From DASYUM01 sp036001225 (lineage in GTDB: Bacteria; Methylomirabilota; Methylomirabilia; Rokubacteriales; DASRDR01): a DNA stretch of 64,000 nucleotides. The stretch spans positions 1 to 64,000 of the forward strand of contig DASYUM010000308.1 in assembly GCA_036001225.1 (NCBI GenBank), read 5' to 3'. Numbering within the stretch: position 1 is the first letter of the stretch; each line of letters starts with the position of its first letter. The translations under genes were made by a program, and so were the position numbers. The notes beneath the pieces were generated by a model, which saw nothing but the letters and a program-made list of their open reading frames with translations, had not been told where the DNA came from and searched no databases. Below, piece by piece: positions 25,428 to 35,808 of the stretch.

Positions 25428-27578
25428 ATGACGCGGACCGCCGCCGGCTGGCTCGCTCTCGGCTGGCTCGGCTTCGCCGCGCTGCCGTGGTATGGGCTCC
25501 CGAGCGGCCCTGCCCTCTGGGAGGCGCTCGCGCACGGCCGCCCCTGGCTCCTGCCGATCGCGCTGCCGCTGGCCCTGCCGCTCGTCGTGTGGCGGCGGCC
25601 CCGCGAGGATCCCCGGGTCGCGTCGGCCCTCGTGGCGGCCGGCGCCCTCGGCCTGGGCTGGGTCGCCGCGCAGGGATTCGCCATCGGCCTCCGCGGCTGG
25701 GCGACGCCGTGGCTGGCCGCCCTCTTCGGGGGCGAAGGCCCCCGGCAGGAGGCCATGGGCTGGGGCGCGGGCGCCGTCGCCCTCGCCTTCCTCATGCTCC
25801 TGTGCCACGGCCTGGCGGCCCGCGGCTACTTCCGGGGCGACGCCTTCCTGACCGGCGCCGTCGGGCTCGTGGTCGCGCTGGTCGGTCTCTTCGTGTTCTT
25901 CCCGATCACGACCGTGCTGCTGAGCGCCGTCCGCGACGACGCGGGCGCCCTCGCCCCCCGCCTGTTCGCGGAGAAGTTCTTCGATCGCGCCGTCTGGGGA
26001 CTGGACTGTCTGACCGGCCCCCTGCGCTGCGGCGTCGCGTGGAACACGCTCTTCCTGGCCGTGCTCGTCGGGGCCGCCTCGACGCTTCTTGGGCTCGCCT
26101 TCGCCCTGGTGGCGACTCGCACCGCGTTCCCGCTGAAGGGGCTGTTCCGCGCCCTCACCGTGCTGCCGATCATCACGCCACCCTTCGTCATCGGGCTCGC
26201 CCTGATCCTGCTCTTCGGCCGCTCGGGGGCGGTGACGAGCGTCCTCGCCGACGTCTTCGGCGTGCCCCGCACGCGCTGGCTCTACGGCCTGCCCGGCGTG
26301 TTCCTGGCCCAGGCCCTGGCGTTCACGCCCATCGCGTTCCTGGTGCTGATCGGCGTGGTCCAGGGCATCAGCCCCTCCCTCGAGGAGGCGGCCCAGACGC
26401 TCCGGGCCCGCCGCTGGACGACCTTCCGCACGGTCTCCTGGCCGCTCATGCGCCCGGGGATTGCCAACGCCTTCCTGCTCGGCTTCGTCGAGAGCATGGC
26501 CGACTTCGGGAACCCGCTCGTCCTCGCCGGCAACTACGAGGTCCTCTCGATCAAGGTCTTCTTCGCCGTGGTGGGGGCCGCCCACGACCAGGGCCGCGCG
26601 GCGGTCCTGGCCCTGATCCTCCTGGGATTCACGCTGGCCGCCTTCTACGCCCAGCAGCGCTGGCTCGGCCGGCGCGCCTACACCACCGTGACCGGCAAGG
26701 GCGACGCCGGGCTCCCGGCCCCGCTGCCCGGCTGGCTGGCGTGGCTCTGTTACGCGGTCACCCTCCCCTGGACGGCGTTCACGCTCGCGATCTACGCCGT
26801 GATCGTGGCCGGCGGTTTCGTCCGCGCGATGGGGCGCGACTACACGCCGACCCTCCAGCACTACGTGACCGGCTTCTCGGTCGAGGCCACCGAGCGCGGG
26901 CTCCACTTCACGGGCGCGGCCTGGGACTCCTTCTGGACGACGCTCCAGATCTCGGCCATCTCGGCGCCCCTGACGGCGCTGGTCGGGCTGCTGACCGCGT
27001 ACATCCTGGCCCGCCAGTCGTTCGCCGGCAAGCGCGCCTTCGAGTTCGGCACCCTGCTCAGCTTCGCCATCCCCGGCACCGTCATCGGAGTGAGTTACAT
27101 CCTCGCCTTCAACGTGCCGCCGGTCGAGCTGACCGGAACGGGGATCATCCTCGTCATCTGCTTCGTGTTCCGGAACATGCCGGTGGGGGTGCGCTCCGGT
27201 ATCGCGACCCTCAGCCAGATCGACCGGAGCCTCGACGAGGCCTCGCTCACGCTGGGCGCCCGCTCCTTCACCACCGTGCGCCGGGTGGTGCTCCCGCTCT
27301 TGCGTCCGGCGATCGTCGCCGCCCTCGTCTACAGCTTCGTCCGCGCGATGACCGCCGTGAGCGCAGTGATCTTCCTGGTGAGCGCGCGGTACAACCTGGC
27401 CACCGCCTACATCGTCGGGCGCGTGGAGGCCGGGGAGTTCGGCCTCGCCATCGCCTACTCGTCGGTCCTGATCGTCGTCATGCTGGTGGCCATCCTCCTG
27501 ATCCAGGTGCTCGTGGGCGAGCGCCGGCTCGGGCGCCGCGCCGCCGGCGAGCTGTCCCTCCAGCCGGGAGGCGGCTGA
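25428..27578 (+). CDS. ABC importer permease, two fused membrane domains (AfuB/FbpB-like)
   Basis: A 716-residue protein with two tandem binding-protein-dependent permease domains. The first EAA loop is EEAAQTLRARRWTTFRTVSW (about residues 317-336) and the second DEASLTLGARSFTTVRRVVL (about 602-621). An N-terminal extension of about 130 hydrophobic residues precedes the first domain. The fused layout and size match AfuB (hexose-phosphate import) and FbpB. The start ATG follows GGAGCC; its stop overlaps the second binding-protein gene (TGATG). It serves both paralogous binding proteins flanking it, presumably. Confidence 0.92.
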   Translation: MTRTAAGWLALGWLGFAALPWYGLPSGPALWEALAHGRPWLLPIALPLALPLVVWRRPREDPRVASALVAAGALGLGWVAAQGFAIGLRGWATPWLAALFGGEGPRQEAMGWGAGAVALAFLMLLCHGLAARGYFRGDAFLTGAVGLVVALVGLFVFFPITTVLLSAVRDDAGALAPRLFAEKFFDRAVWGLDCLTGPLRCGVAWNTLFLAVLVGAASTLLGLAFALVATRTAFPLKGLFRALTVLPIITPPFVIGLALILLFGRSGAVTSVLADVFGVPRTRWLYGLPGVFLAQALAFTPIAFLVLIGVVQGISPSLEEAAQTLRARRWTTFRTVSWPLMRPGIANAFLLGFVESMADFGNPLVLAGNYEVLSIKVFFAVVGAAHDQGRAAVLALILLGFTLAAFYAQQRWLGRRAYTTVTGKGDAGLPAPLPGWLAWLCYAVTLPWTAFTLAIYAVIVAGGFVRAMGRDYTPTLQHYVTGFSVEATERGLHFTGAAWDSFWTTLQISAISAPLTALVGLLTAYILARQSFAGKRAFEFGTLLSFAIPGTVIGVSYILAFNVPPVELTGTGIILVICFVFRNMPVGVRSGIATLSQIDRSLDEASLTLGARSFTTVRRVVLPLLRPAIVAALVYSFVRAMTAVSAVIFLVSARYNLATAYIVGRVEAGEFGLAIAYSSVLIVVMLVAILLIQVLVGERRLGRRAAGELSLQPGGG

Positions 27579-28603
27579 TGCGACACGCCGTGCTGGTCGT
27601 CGTCGTGCTGATCGCGGTGGCCGGGCCCGCCGGCCCCGCGGCTGCGCAGGGCGGCCTGGTCGTCTACTGCAGCGTGCTGGTCGACTGGTGCCAGCTCGCC
27701 GCCACCGAGTTCGAGCGGGCCACCGGCGTCAAGGTCACGCTCTCGGCCAAGGGCTCCGGGGAGACGTTCGCCCAGATCCGGGCGGAGGCGGCCAATCCGC
27801 GAGGCGACCTCTGGTGGGGCGGCACCGGCGACCCGCACCTGCAGGCCGCCGAGCAAGGGCTGACCGAGGTCTATCGCTCCCCGCGCCTCCCCGAGCTCCA
27901 CCCCTGGGCCCGGCGGCAGGCCGAGCAATCCGGCTTTCGGACGGTCGGGATCTACGCGGGAGCGCTCGGCTTCGCGGTCAACACCGAGGTGCGGGCCCGG
28001 AAGAGCCTCCCCGAGCCCCGCTGCTGGAAGGATCTGATCGACTCGCGCTACAAGGACGAGGTCCAGATCTCCAACCCCGCCTCCTCCGGCACCGCCTACA
28101 CGGTGGTGGCCACGCTGGTGCAGCTCTTCGGGGAGGACGGCGCGTTCGGCTACCTCAAACAGCTCCACAAGAACGTCAACCAATATACCCGCTCGGGTCC
28201 GGCGCCGGCCCGCAATACCGCTCGCGGCGAGACCGGCGTCGGGATCATGTTCCTGCACGACGCGGTGGCCGAGGCGGTGGAGGGCTTCCCGGTGAAGACG
28301 GTGGCGCCGTGCGAGGGCACCGGCTACGAGATCAGCTCGATGAGCCTCATCAAGGGCGGCCGCAACCCGGAGAACGCCCGGCGGTGGTACGACTGGGCCC
28401 TCACGCCCGAGGCCCAGAACCTCGCCGCCCGCGCCAAGTCCTACCAGGTGCCCTCCCACCCGAACGCGACCGTGCCGGCCCGGGCCCCCCGGCTGTCGGA
28501 GATCAAGCTGATCGACTACGACTTCGCCAGGTACGGCCAGTCGGCCGAGCGGAAGCGCCTCATCGAGCGCTGGGAGCGGGAAGTCGGCTCCCAGCCGAAG
28601 TGA
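27578..28603 (+). CDS. Second paralogous substrate-binding protein, Fe(III)/AfuA-type family
   Basis: A 341-residue paralog of the protein at 24349, alike over its whole length, including Cys31/Cys38, WWGGTGDPHLQAAEQGL and EGTGYEI. The signal peptide ends near GPAAAQ (about residue 24). The ATG overlaps the permease stop, so it is co-translated with it. Two diverged binding proteins around one permease usually mean the importer takes two related ligands. Residue differences in the N-terminal lobe (for example TPQEEW against SVLVDW between the cysteines) may set this difference; that is speculation. Confidence 0.88.
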   Translation: MRHAVLVVVVLIAVAGPAGPAAAQGGLVVYCSVLVDWCQLAATEFERATGVKVTLSAKGSGETFAQIRAEAANPRGDLWWGGTGDPHLQAAEQGLTEVYRSPRLPELHPWARRQAEQSGFRTVGIYAGALGFAVNTEVRARKSLPEPRCWKDLIDSRYKDEVQISNPASSGTAYTVVATLVQLFGEDGAFGYLKQLHKNVNQYTRSGPAPARNTARGETGVGIMFLHDAVAEAVEGFPVKTVAPCEGTGYEISSMSLIKGGRNPENARRWYDWALTPEAQNLAARAKSYQVPSHPNATVPARAPRLSEIKLIDYDFARYGQSAERKRLIERWEREVGSQPK

Positions 28604-28610
28604 GGCCCCG

Positions 28611-29687
28611 GTGAGCCGGCCTCCCGACCGCGCCGTCGCCTCGGTCGAGTTCCGCCGCGTCAGCAAGCGCTACGGCGCCGTCGTCGCCGTCGACGCCGTC
28701 TCCTTCATCATCGAGCCGGGGACGCTGGTGACCCTGCTGGGGCCGTCGGGCTGCGGCAAGACGACGACCCTCCGCCTCATCGCCGGCCTCGAGATCGCCA
28801 GCGAGGGCCAGATCCTGATCGGGGGCCGGGACGTCACGCGCCTGTCGGCCGCCGACCGGAACGTCAGCATGGTGTTCCAGTCCTACGCGCTCTTCCCGCA
28901 CATGACCGTCCTGGAGAACGTCGCCTACGGCCCGCGCGTCTCCGGGATGCCGAAGGGCCAGGCCTACGCGCTGGCCCGGGGAAAGCTCGCCGTGGTCGGG
29001 CTCCAGGGCCTGGATGCCCGCCTGCCCTCCGAGCTGTCAGGCGGCCAGCAGCAGCGGGTGGCGGTGGCCCGGGCGCTCGTCCTGGAGCCGCTGGTGCTGC
29101 TCTTCGACGAGCCGCTGTCGAACCTGGACGCCAAGCTCCGCCGTCGCGTGCGCGACGACATCCGCGAGCTGCAGCAGAAGCTCGATCTCACCGTGGCCTA
29201 CGTGACCCACGACCAGGAAGAGGCGCTGGCGGTCTCCGACCGGATCATCGTCATGGCGAACGCGACGATTGCCCAGTCCGGCACGCCTCGCGAGCTGTAC
29301 GAGGCGCCCGCCGACCTGTTCGTCGCCGACTTCGTCGGCGATTCCAACATCGTCGCGGCCGAGCTGGGGCCGCGGGACGGCGAGCGGGCGGCGGTCCGCA
29401 TCGGCGACCTCGAGACGCGCCTCCCGCACCGCGGCGCGGCGCCGGGGCCGATCAAGGTCGCCATCCGGCCGGAGTCGCTCCTGCTGGCGACGGAACCGCC
29501 CGGCCGCCCGGCGATCAAGGGATCGGTCGCCAAGGCGGCCTACCTCGGCACCCACATGGAGTACACGGTGACCAGCGCGCTCGGCGCCCTCTTCGTCGTG
29601 GACCGCGCGGTGACGCGGCCGATTCCCGTCGGCAGCCCGGTCTGGATGGAGCTGGCCGACCATGGTGTTACGCTGATCCCGGCGTGA
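28611..29687 (+). CDS. ABC importer ATP-binding protein (FbpC/AfuC-like)
   Basis: A 358-residue ATPase with Walker A GPSGCGKTT, Q-loop VFQSYALFPHM, signature LSGGQQQRV, Walker B VLLFDEPLSNLD, switch YVTHDQEEA and a C-terminal TOBE domain (about 275-355). Starts with GTG seven bases after the binding-protein stop, in GCCCCG context. It completes the operon 24349-29687. The size and C-terminal domain agree with the carbohydrate/Fe3+/polyamine (CUT1/FbpC) branch. Confidence 0.93.
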   Translation: MSRPPDRAVASVEFRRVSKRYGAVVAVDAVSFIIEPGTLVTLLGPSGCGKTTTLRLIAGLEIASEGQILIGGRDVTRLSAADRNVSMVFQSYALFPHMTVLENVAYGPRVSGMPKGQAYALARGKLAVVGLQGLDARLPSELSGGQQQRVAVARALVLEPLVLLFDEPLSNLDAKLRRRVRDDIRELQQKLDLTVAYVTHDQEEALAVSDRIIVMANATIAQSGTPRELYEAPADLFVADFVGDSNIVAAELGPRDGERAAVRIGDLETRLPHRGAAPGPIKVAIRPESLLLATEPPGRPAIKGSVAKAAYLGTHMEYTVTSALGALFVVDRAVTRPIPVGSPVWMELADHGVTLIPA

Positions 29688-29738
29688 GCGGGGAGTGCCG
29701 TGGCCGATACCCGTCGCATCCCGTCGTCCTCGGTCGTC

Positions 29739-29777
29739 GGCGGGCCTCAACGTATGCGGCATACGCCTCGGCCCGCC
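29739..29777 (+). terminator. Nested inverted repeat between importer ATPase and SDR genes
   Basis: GGCGGGCC pairs with GGCCCGCC around an inner CGTATG-CGG-CATACG hairpin. It lies 52 bases after the ATPase stop. No T-run follows, so factor-independent termination is uncertain. Confidence 0.4.
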
Positions 29778-29830
29778 TCCTCCCTGCGTCCTAGGGCTGC
29801 TCGGTTCTCGGCCACGGCTAGGGCAATGCC

Positions 29831-30586
29831 GTGCGGCTGAAGGACCGGGTCGCCATCGTGACCGGCGCCGCCAGCGGTCTCGGCCGGGCGATCGCGCAGG
29901 CCCTCGCGCGGGAGGGCGCGCGGGTGGCGATCCTCGACCTGAACGAGGCCGGCGCCGGCGAGACGGCCGAGACGATCCGAACGGCGGGCGGGGAGGCGCT
30001 CGCCCTCCGGGTCGACGTGACCGCGCGGCGGGAGATCGAAGCCGCGGTGGCCGAGGTCGTCGGCCGCTGGTCCACCGTCCACGTCCTGGTGAACAACGCC
30101 GGCTGGGACCGCCCCCTGCCGTTCCTCGAGACCGACGAGGCGTTCTGGGACCGAATCCTCGCGCTGAACCTGAAGGCCCACTTCCACATGGCCCAGGTGG
30201 TGCTGCCGCACATGATCCGCCAGGGGTCGGGCAAGGTCGTGGCGATCGCCTCCGATGCGGGACGAGTCGGCTCGACCGGCGAGGCGGTCTACTCGGCGGC
30301 CAAGGGTGGCGTGATCGCGTTCACCAAGACCCTCGCCCGCGAGATGGCGCGGCACCGGATCAACGTCAACTGCGTCTGCCCGGGCCCGTCGGAGACGCCG
30401 CTCTTCCAGAGCGAATTCACCGCCGGCCGCCCGGGGCTGGCCGACGCACTGAGGAAGGCGATCCCGTGGGGGCGTCTGGGGACGCCCGACGACGTGGCCG
30501 GGGCCGTCGTGTTCCTCGCCTCCGACGAGGCCGAGTTCATCACCGGGCAGACGCTGTCGGTGTCGGGCGGCCTCACCATGGTCTGA
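29831..30586 (+). CDS. Short-chain dehydrogenase/reductase, BadH/FabG-like
   Basis: A 251-residue SDR. Cofactor motif TGAASGLG (about 11-18), NNAG motif VLVNNAGWD, catalytic Ser141, Tyr154 and Lys158 (YSAAK). The sequence around NNAGWD, IASDAGRVGSTGEAVY and GQTLSVSGGLTMV closely resembles 2-hydroxycyclohexanecarboxyl-CoA dehydrogenase (BadH), an enzyme acting on cyclohexane rings. Given the inositol genes that follow, oxidation of a cyclitol is possible, as are other alcohols. GTG start, no strong ribosome-binding site. Confidence 0.88.
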   Translation: MRLKDRVAIVTGAASGLGRAIAQALAREGARVAILDLNEAGAGETAETIRTAGGEALALRVDVTARREIEAAVAEVVGRWSTVHVLVNNAGWDRPLPFLETDEAFWDRILALNLKAHFHMAQVVLPHMIRQGSGKVVAIASDAGRVGSTGEAVYSAAKGGVIAFTKTLAREMARHRINVNCVCPGPSETPLFQSEFTAGRPGLADALRKAIPWGRLGTPDDVAGAVVFLASDEAEFITGQTLSVSGGLTMV

Positions 30587-30601
30587 GCCTCGCGGACATC
30601 C

Positions 30602-31696
30602 GTGCGCATCAATCGATGGCTCGCCGTCCTCCTCATCGCGGCGAGCCTGGCCCTCCTCGTCCCCCTCGGCCTCTACCTCGGGCAGGACGTTCGGATCCGG
30701 CTGCACACGCTCGTCACCCTGGATCCGCCGCCGGCGCCCACGGTCGTCCGCCACGGCAGCCACGCCCTCTCGGTGACCGGAGCGCTGGTGCGGGAGCGTG
30801 ACGCCGGGCGGCTCGTCCTCCGGGCGTGGGCGCCGACGCCCACGCTCGAGGTGATCGAAGGCGGCCCCGGCCCGCTGACGGTCGTGGTCGAGAACCTCCC
30901 GCAGCGGGTGCGCCTCGAGGCCACTGGCCCGGTCGAGGAGGCGCGAAGCGGCACGACGCGCACGCTCACCTTCACGCCCGGGGCGACGCGGCGGCTCGGG
31001 TTCGTGGACCGCAGGCGGGAGGTAACCTTCGTGGCGCTCGGCGACACCGGCGACGACCCGACGTGGACCGAGGCGCTGCAGCTGGCGGCTCGCATGGGCG
31101 CCGACTTCTTCCTCCACCTGGGCGACCTGATCTACGAGGACCAGCAGATGCCGGGCATCGCCCGGATCCTGGCCGCCGCGCCGGTGCCGGTCTACATGGT
31201 CCGCGGCAACCACGACTACCGGAATCAGGCGCGGATCGACTTCATGCGCGCGCTGGGTCCGCCCTACTACCTGTTCCGGATGGGCGGCGCCACGTTCATC
31301 GTCCTGGACGACGCCGGTAACTACCTGCCGACGTTCTGGCGACGGAGCACGCAGTACCGCTGGTTCACCGGCGCCCTCGGCCTGCCGCGGGAGGGGCCGC
31401 TCTTCGTGGTGGCCCACAAGCCGCCGTTCGACCGGCGCCCCGACCACCGCGCCTACCTCGACGACGAGCCGTTCGCCCGCCAGCTCATGCAGGACTTCGC
31501 CCGGGCCGGCGTGGCGGCCGTGCTCACCGGCCACGTCCACGCGACCCACTACTGGGTCCAGGACGGCATCCCCTACGTGGTGAGCGGGGAGGGCATGGAT
31601 TCGCCCACCGGGCCGCGGCGCCACCGGCTGGCCTGGGTCCAGGTGCGGGGGCTCCAGGTGTCGATCGAGCAGATCCCGATCTGGGCCGCCCGCTGA
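30602..31696 (+). CDS. Membrane-anchored calcineurin-like metallophosphoesterase
   Basis: A 364-residue protein with an N-terminal signal anchor (about residues 7-28), a beta-rich segment (about 45-135) and a metallophosphoesterase domain. Metal ligands are visible in ALGDTGDD, HLGDLIYED, RGNHDYR, VAHKPPF and TGHVHATHY. It should act outside the cytoplasmic membrane and hydrolyse phosphomonoesters or diesters. It begins 15 bases after the SDR. A secreted phosphoesterase next to importers with a sugar-phosphate-type layout suggests organic phosphate scavenging, which is inference. Confidence 0.88.
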   Translation: MRINRWLAVLLIAASLALLVPLGLYLGQDVRIRLHTLVTLDPPPAPTVVRHGSHALSVTGALVRERDAGRLVLRAWAPTPTLEVIEGGPGPLTVVVENLPQRVRLEATGPVEEARSGTTRTLTFTPGATRRLGFVDRRREVTFVALGDTGDDPTWTEALQLAARMGADFFLHLGDLIYEDQQMPGIARILAAAPVPVYMVRGNHDYRNQARIDFMRALGPPYYLFRMGGATFIVLDDAGNYLPTFWRRSTQYRWFTGALGLPREGPLFVVAHKPPFDRRPDHRAYLDDEPFARQLMQDFARAGVAAVLTGHVHATHYWVQDGIPYVVSGEGMDSPTGPRRHRLAWVQVRGLQVSIEQIPIWAAR

Positions 31697-31700
31697 CCGC

Positions 31701-31814
31701 GCGATCTCCACGTTCTTCCTCGCGCTGGCGGCGCCCGGCGCGCTGGACGACGGCCGCCTCGATCCCGGCGACGTCCAAGCGCTGGCGACCGCGCGCGTGA
31801 CCTTCAGCCCGTAG
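31701..31814 (+). pseudogene. Possible orphan coding remnant
   Basis: In a frame different from the upstream gene, 37 codons without a start read as a plausible protein tail (FFLALAAPGALDDG, then ARVTFSP and a stop). There is no ribosome-binding site. It may be the 3' end of a deleted gene; I could not assign a family. Confidence 0.25.
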
Positions 31815-31826
31815 ACGGCGCGGCGG

Positions 31827-32717
31827 CTATAGGCCCGCGCTCGTGACAGCGCGGCGAAGGTTGGTGGCGCCGAGCTTCGCGTAGGTCAGCGGGTGGGCGA
31901 CGGCCGGGTCCTGCTCGGCCTCGACGACCAGCCAGCCCGCGTAGCCGGCGGCCTCGAGCGCGGCGAGCAGGGCGCCGTAGTCCACGCAGCCGTCGCCGGG
32001 GACGGTGAAGACCCCGGCGACCACGGCGTCGAGGAAGCTCTGATCCCGCCGGCGCGCGTCGGCCAGCACCGCCAAGCGCACGTCCTTGCAGTGGACGTGG
32101 ATGATCCGCCGCCCGTGGCGCCGGGCCACGCCCGCCACGTCGCCGCCGGCGTAGGTCAGGTGGCCGGTGTCGAGCAGGAGCCCCACCGCCTCGCCGGTCA
32201 CGGCCATGAGCCGGTCGATCTCGGCCTCGGTCTCCACCACGGTGCCCATGTGGTGGTGGTAGGCCAGGCGGACCCCGCGGCCGCGCAGGTGCTCGGCGAC
32301 CTCGGTCAGCGCCTCGCCGAATCGACGCCACGCCTCGTTGCCCGGGAGGCGCGGCCGTTGTGAGAGCGGGACGTCTCGCCGGGCCTGGACGCTCCCGGCC
32401 TCTTCGGCGAAGACCATGACCTGGCAGCCCATCTCGGCGAGCAGCGTGAGGTGCTCCTCGACCGCGGCGATCTCTTCCTTCACCGAGCGGACGAGGAGCT
32501 GGGCCCCGTACCAGCCGGAGACGAGGGCGAGGCCATGGCGCGCGAGGATCGGGCGCAACTCGGCCGCCCGGCGGGGGAACTTGCGCCCCAGCTCGATCCC
32601 CTCGTAGCCGGCTTCGCGCGCCTCCCGGAGGCACACCTCGAGCGGCGTGTCGCCGCCGAGCTCCTCGAGGTCGTCGTTGGTCCAGCCGATCGGGTTGACG
32701 CCGAGGCGCACCGCCAC
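31827..32717 (-). CDS. iolE: Myo-inosose-2 dehydratase
   Basis: A 296-residue TIM-barrel enzyme of the xylose-isomerase-like family. It starts with LGVNPIGWTNDDL and contains EGIELGRKFP, LAYHHHMGTV, LDTGHLTYAGGD and HVHCKDVR, the pattern of IolE. IolE dehydrates scyllo-inosose to 3D-trihydroxycyclohexane-dione. The acids and histidines that bind the metal are in these segments. It lies directly downstream of iolD on the same strand, 101 bases away, with a copy of the 54-bp repeat in the gap ending five bases before its GTG start. Confidence 0.93.
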   Translation of the reverse strand: MAVRLGVNPIGWTNDDLEELGGDTPLEVCLREAREAGYEGIELGRKFPRRAAELRPILARHGLALVSGWYGAQLLVRSVKEEIAAVEEHLTLLAEMGCQVMVFAEEAGSVQARRDVPLSQRPRLPGNEAWRRFGEALTEVAEHLRGRGVRLAYHHHMGTVVETEAEIDRLMAVTGEAVGLLLDTGHLTYAGGDVAGVARRHGRRIIHVHCKDVRLAVLADARRRDQSFLDAVVAGVFTVPGDGCVDYGALLAALEAAGYAGWLVVEAEQDPAVAHPLTYAKLGATNLRRAVTSAGL

Positions 32718-32722
32718 CGCGG

Positions 32723-32776
32723 TCAGTCGGGCCGGGGGGGAGCTGCGCGCTCCTCCCCCGGACCCCCCCTCCGGGT
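32723..32776 (-). repeat. 54-bp GC-rich dispersed repeat, copy 2, with hairpin
   Basis: Read on the minus strand it has 53 of 54 bases in common with 11852-11905. As there, it ends GGCCCGACTGA a few bases before a GTG start codon and has the same orientation as the downstream gene (iolE). Confidence 0.85.
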
Positions 32777-32818
32777 CTGTCGTTGCCTACCCATCGTGGC
32801 CGCGTCTCGCACTGCGTT

Positions 32819-34660
<1,842 letters not shown>

Positions 34661-34769
34661 GGGAATCCTCCGCTCCTCGAGGTGTGCGCGGCCGACGATT
34701 TCGGATACTATAGTGCGTCGTTCGGCGAACCTCAACCTCCGGCCGCCAGTCGTCCAACGGGAGGCAGCG

Positions 34770-35795
34770 ATGGTGACGAGACTCGGCGCGAGTGCGCTCC
34801 TGATCGTCGGGCTGTGGGCAGGGTGGCCGACGTCGCCGGCCGCGGCCCAGGGCCGGGTAAACCTGCTCTGCAGCCCCGACCCCGCCTGGTGCGAGGCGGT
34901 GAAGCGCGACTTCAACAAGGCCACCGGCATCCAGACCGAGTTCGTCCGGCTCAGCTCGGGCGCGGCCCTCGCCCGCATCCGGGCCGAGAAGGCCAATCCG
35001 ACCTTCGACGTCTGGTTCGGCGGGAGCGGGGACTCCCACTGGGTCGCCCAGGCGGAAGGCCTGCTCGAGTTCCTCCGCCCCAAGGCGTGGGGCGAGCTGC
35101 GCCCGAATCTCACCCGGGCCGTGGACGGTCACTACATCCCGCTCTACACGGGACTCCACGGCTTCGGCGTCAACGACAAGCTCCTCCAGGAGAAGCAGCT
35201 GCCGGTCCCGGCGACCTGGAAGGAGCTGGGTGACCCGAAGTACAAGGGCCTGATCGCCATGCCGAACCCGAACACGTCGGGCACCGGTTACGTGATGATG
35301 ACGACGATCGTCCAGATTTACGGGGAGGAGCCGGGGTTCGAGCTGCTCAAGGCGATCCACAAGAACGTCGCCCAGTACACGCGGAGCGGCGGCGACCCGA
35401 GCCTGCTGGCCGGCCGGGGCGAGGTCGCGGTCGGCGTCTCCTTCGCCAACGACGTCGTGGAGCGGGCGCGCAAGGCCTTTCCCATCCGCTTCGTGGCGCC
35501 CAAGGATGGGACCGGCTACGAGATCGGCGCGCTCAGTCTCGTGAAGGGCGCGCCCAACCGCGCGAACGCGCTCCGCCTCATCGACTGGGCGCTCGAGCCC
35601 GAGAGCCAGAAGCTCGGCCCCCAGAACGGCGAGGTCAGCGTGCAATCGAACGCCCGGACCCCCGTCGCCCCGGACGTCCCGCGCTTCGAGGACGCCAAGC
35701 TCGTCGACTACGACTTCGGCAAGTACGGGACGCCGGCTGTCCGCGACGCGCTGATCAAGCGCTGGACGGAGCAGATCTTCCCGATCCCGCGCTGA
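34770..35795 (+). CDS. ABC importer substrate-binding protein, AfuA/Fe(III)-type family
   Basis: A 341-residue exported protein related to those at 24349 and 27578 but more diverged. The signal peptide ends near SPAAAQ (residue 27); Cys34/Cys41 again show the C-x6-C spacing. The pocket segment is WFGGSGDSHWVAQAEGL instead of WWGGTGDPHLQAAE, so a different but related ligand is likely. GGGAGGCAG precedes the ATG. It is divergent from iolD, which suggests shared regulation with inositol catabolism. TATAGT at 34709-34714 is a possible -10 box. Confidence 0.88.
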   Translation: MVTRLGASALLIVGLWAGWPTSPAAAQGRVNLLCSPDPAWCEAVKRDFNKATGIQTEFVRLSSGAALARIRAEKANPTFDVWFGGSGDSHWVAQAEGLLEFLRPKAWGELRPNLTRAVDGHYIPLYTGLHGFGVNDKLLQEKQLPVPATWKELGDPKYKGLIAMPNPNTSGTGYVMMTTIVQIYGEEPGFELLKAIHKNVAQYTRSGGDPSLLAGRGEVAVGVSFANDVVERARKAFPIRFVAPKDGTGYEIGALSLVKGAPNRANALRLIDWALEPESQKLGPQNGEVSVQSNARTPVAPDVPRFEDAKLVDYDFGKYGTPAVRDALIKRWTEQIFPIPR

Positions 35796-35808
35796 CACCC
35801 GTCGGCGC

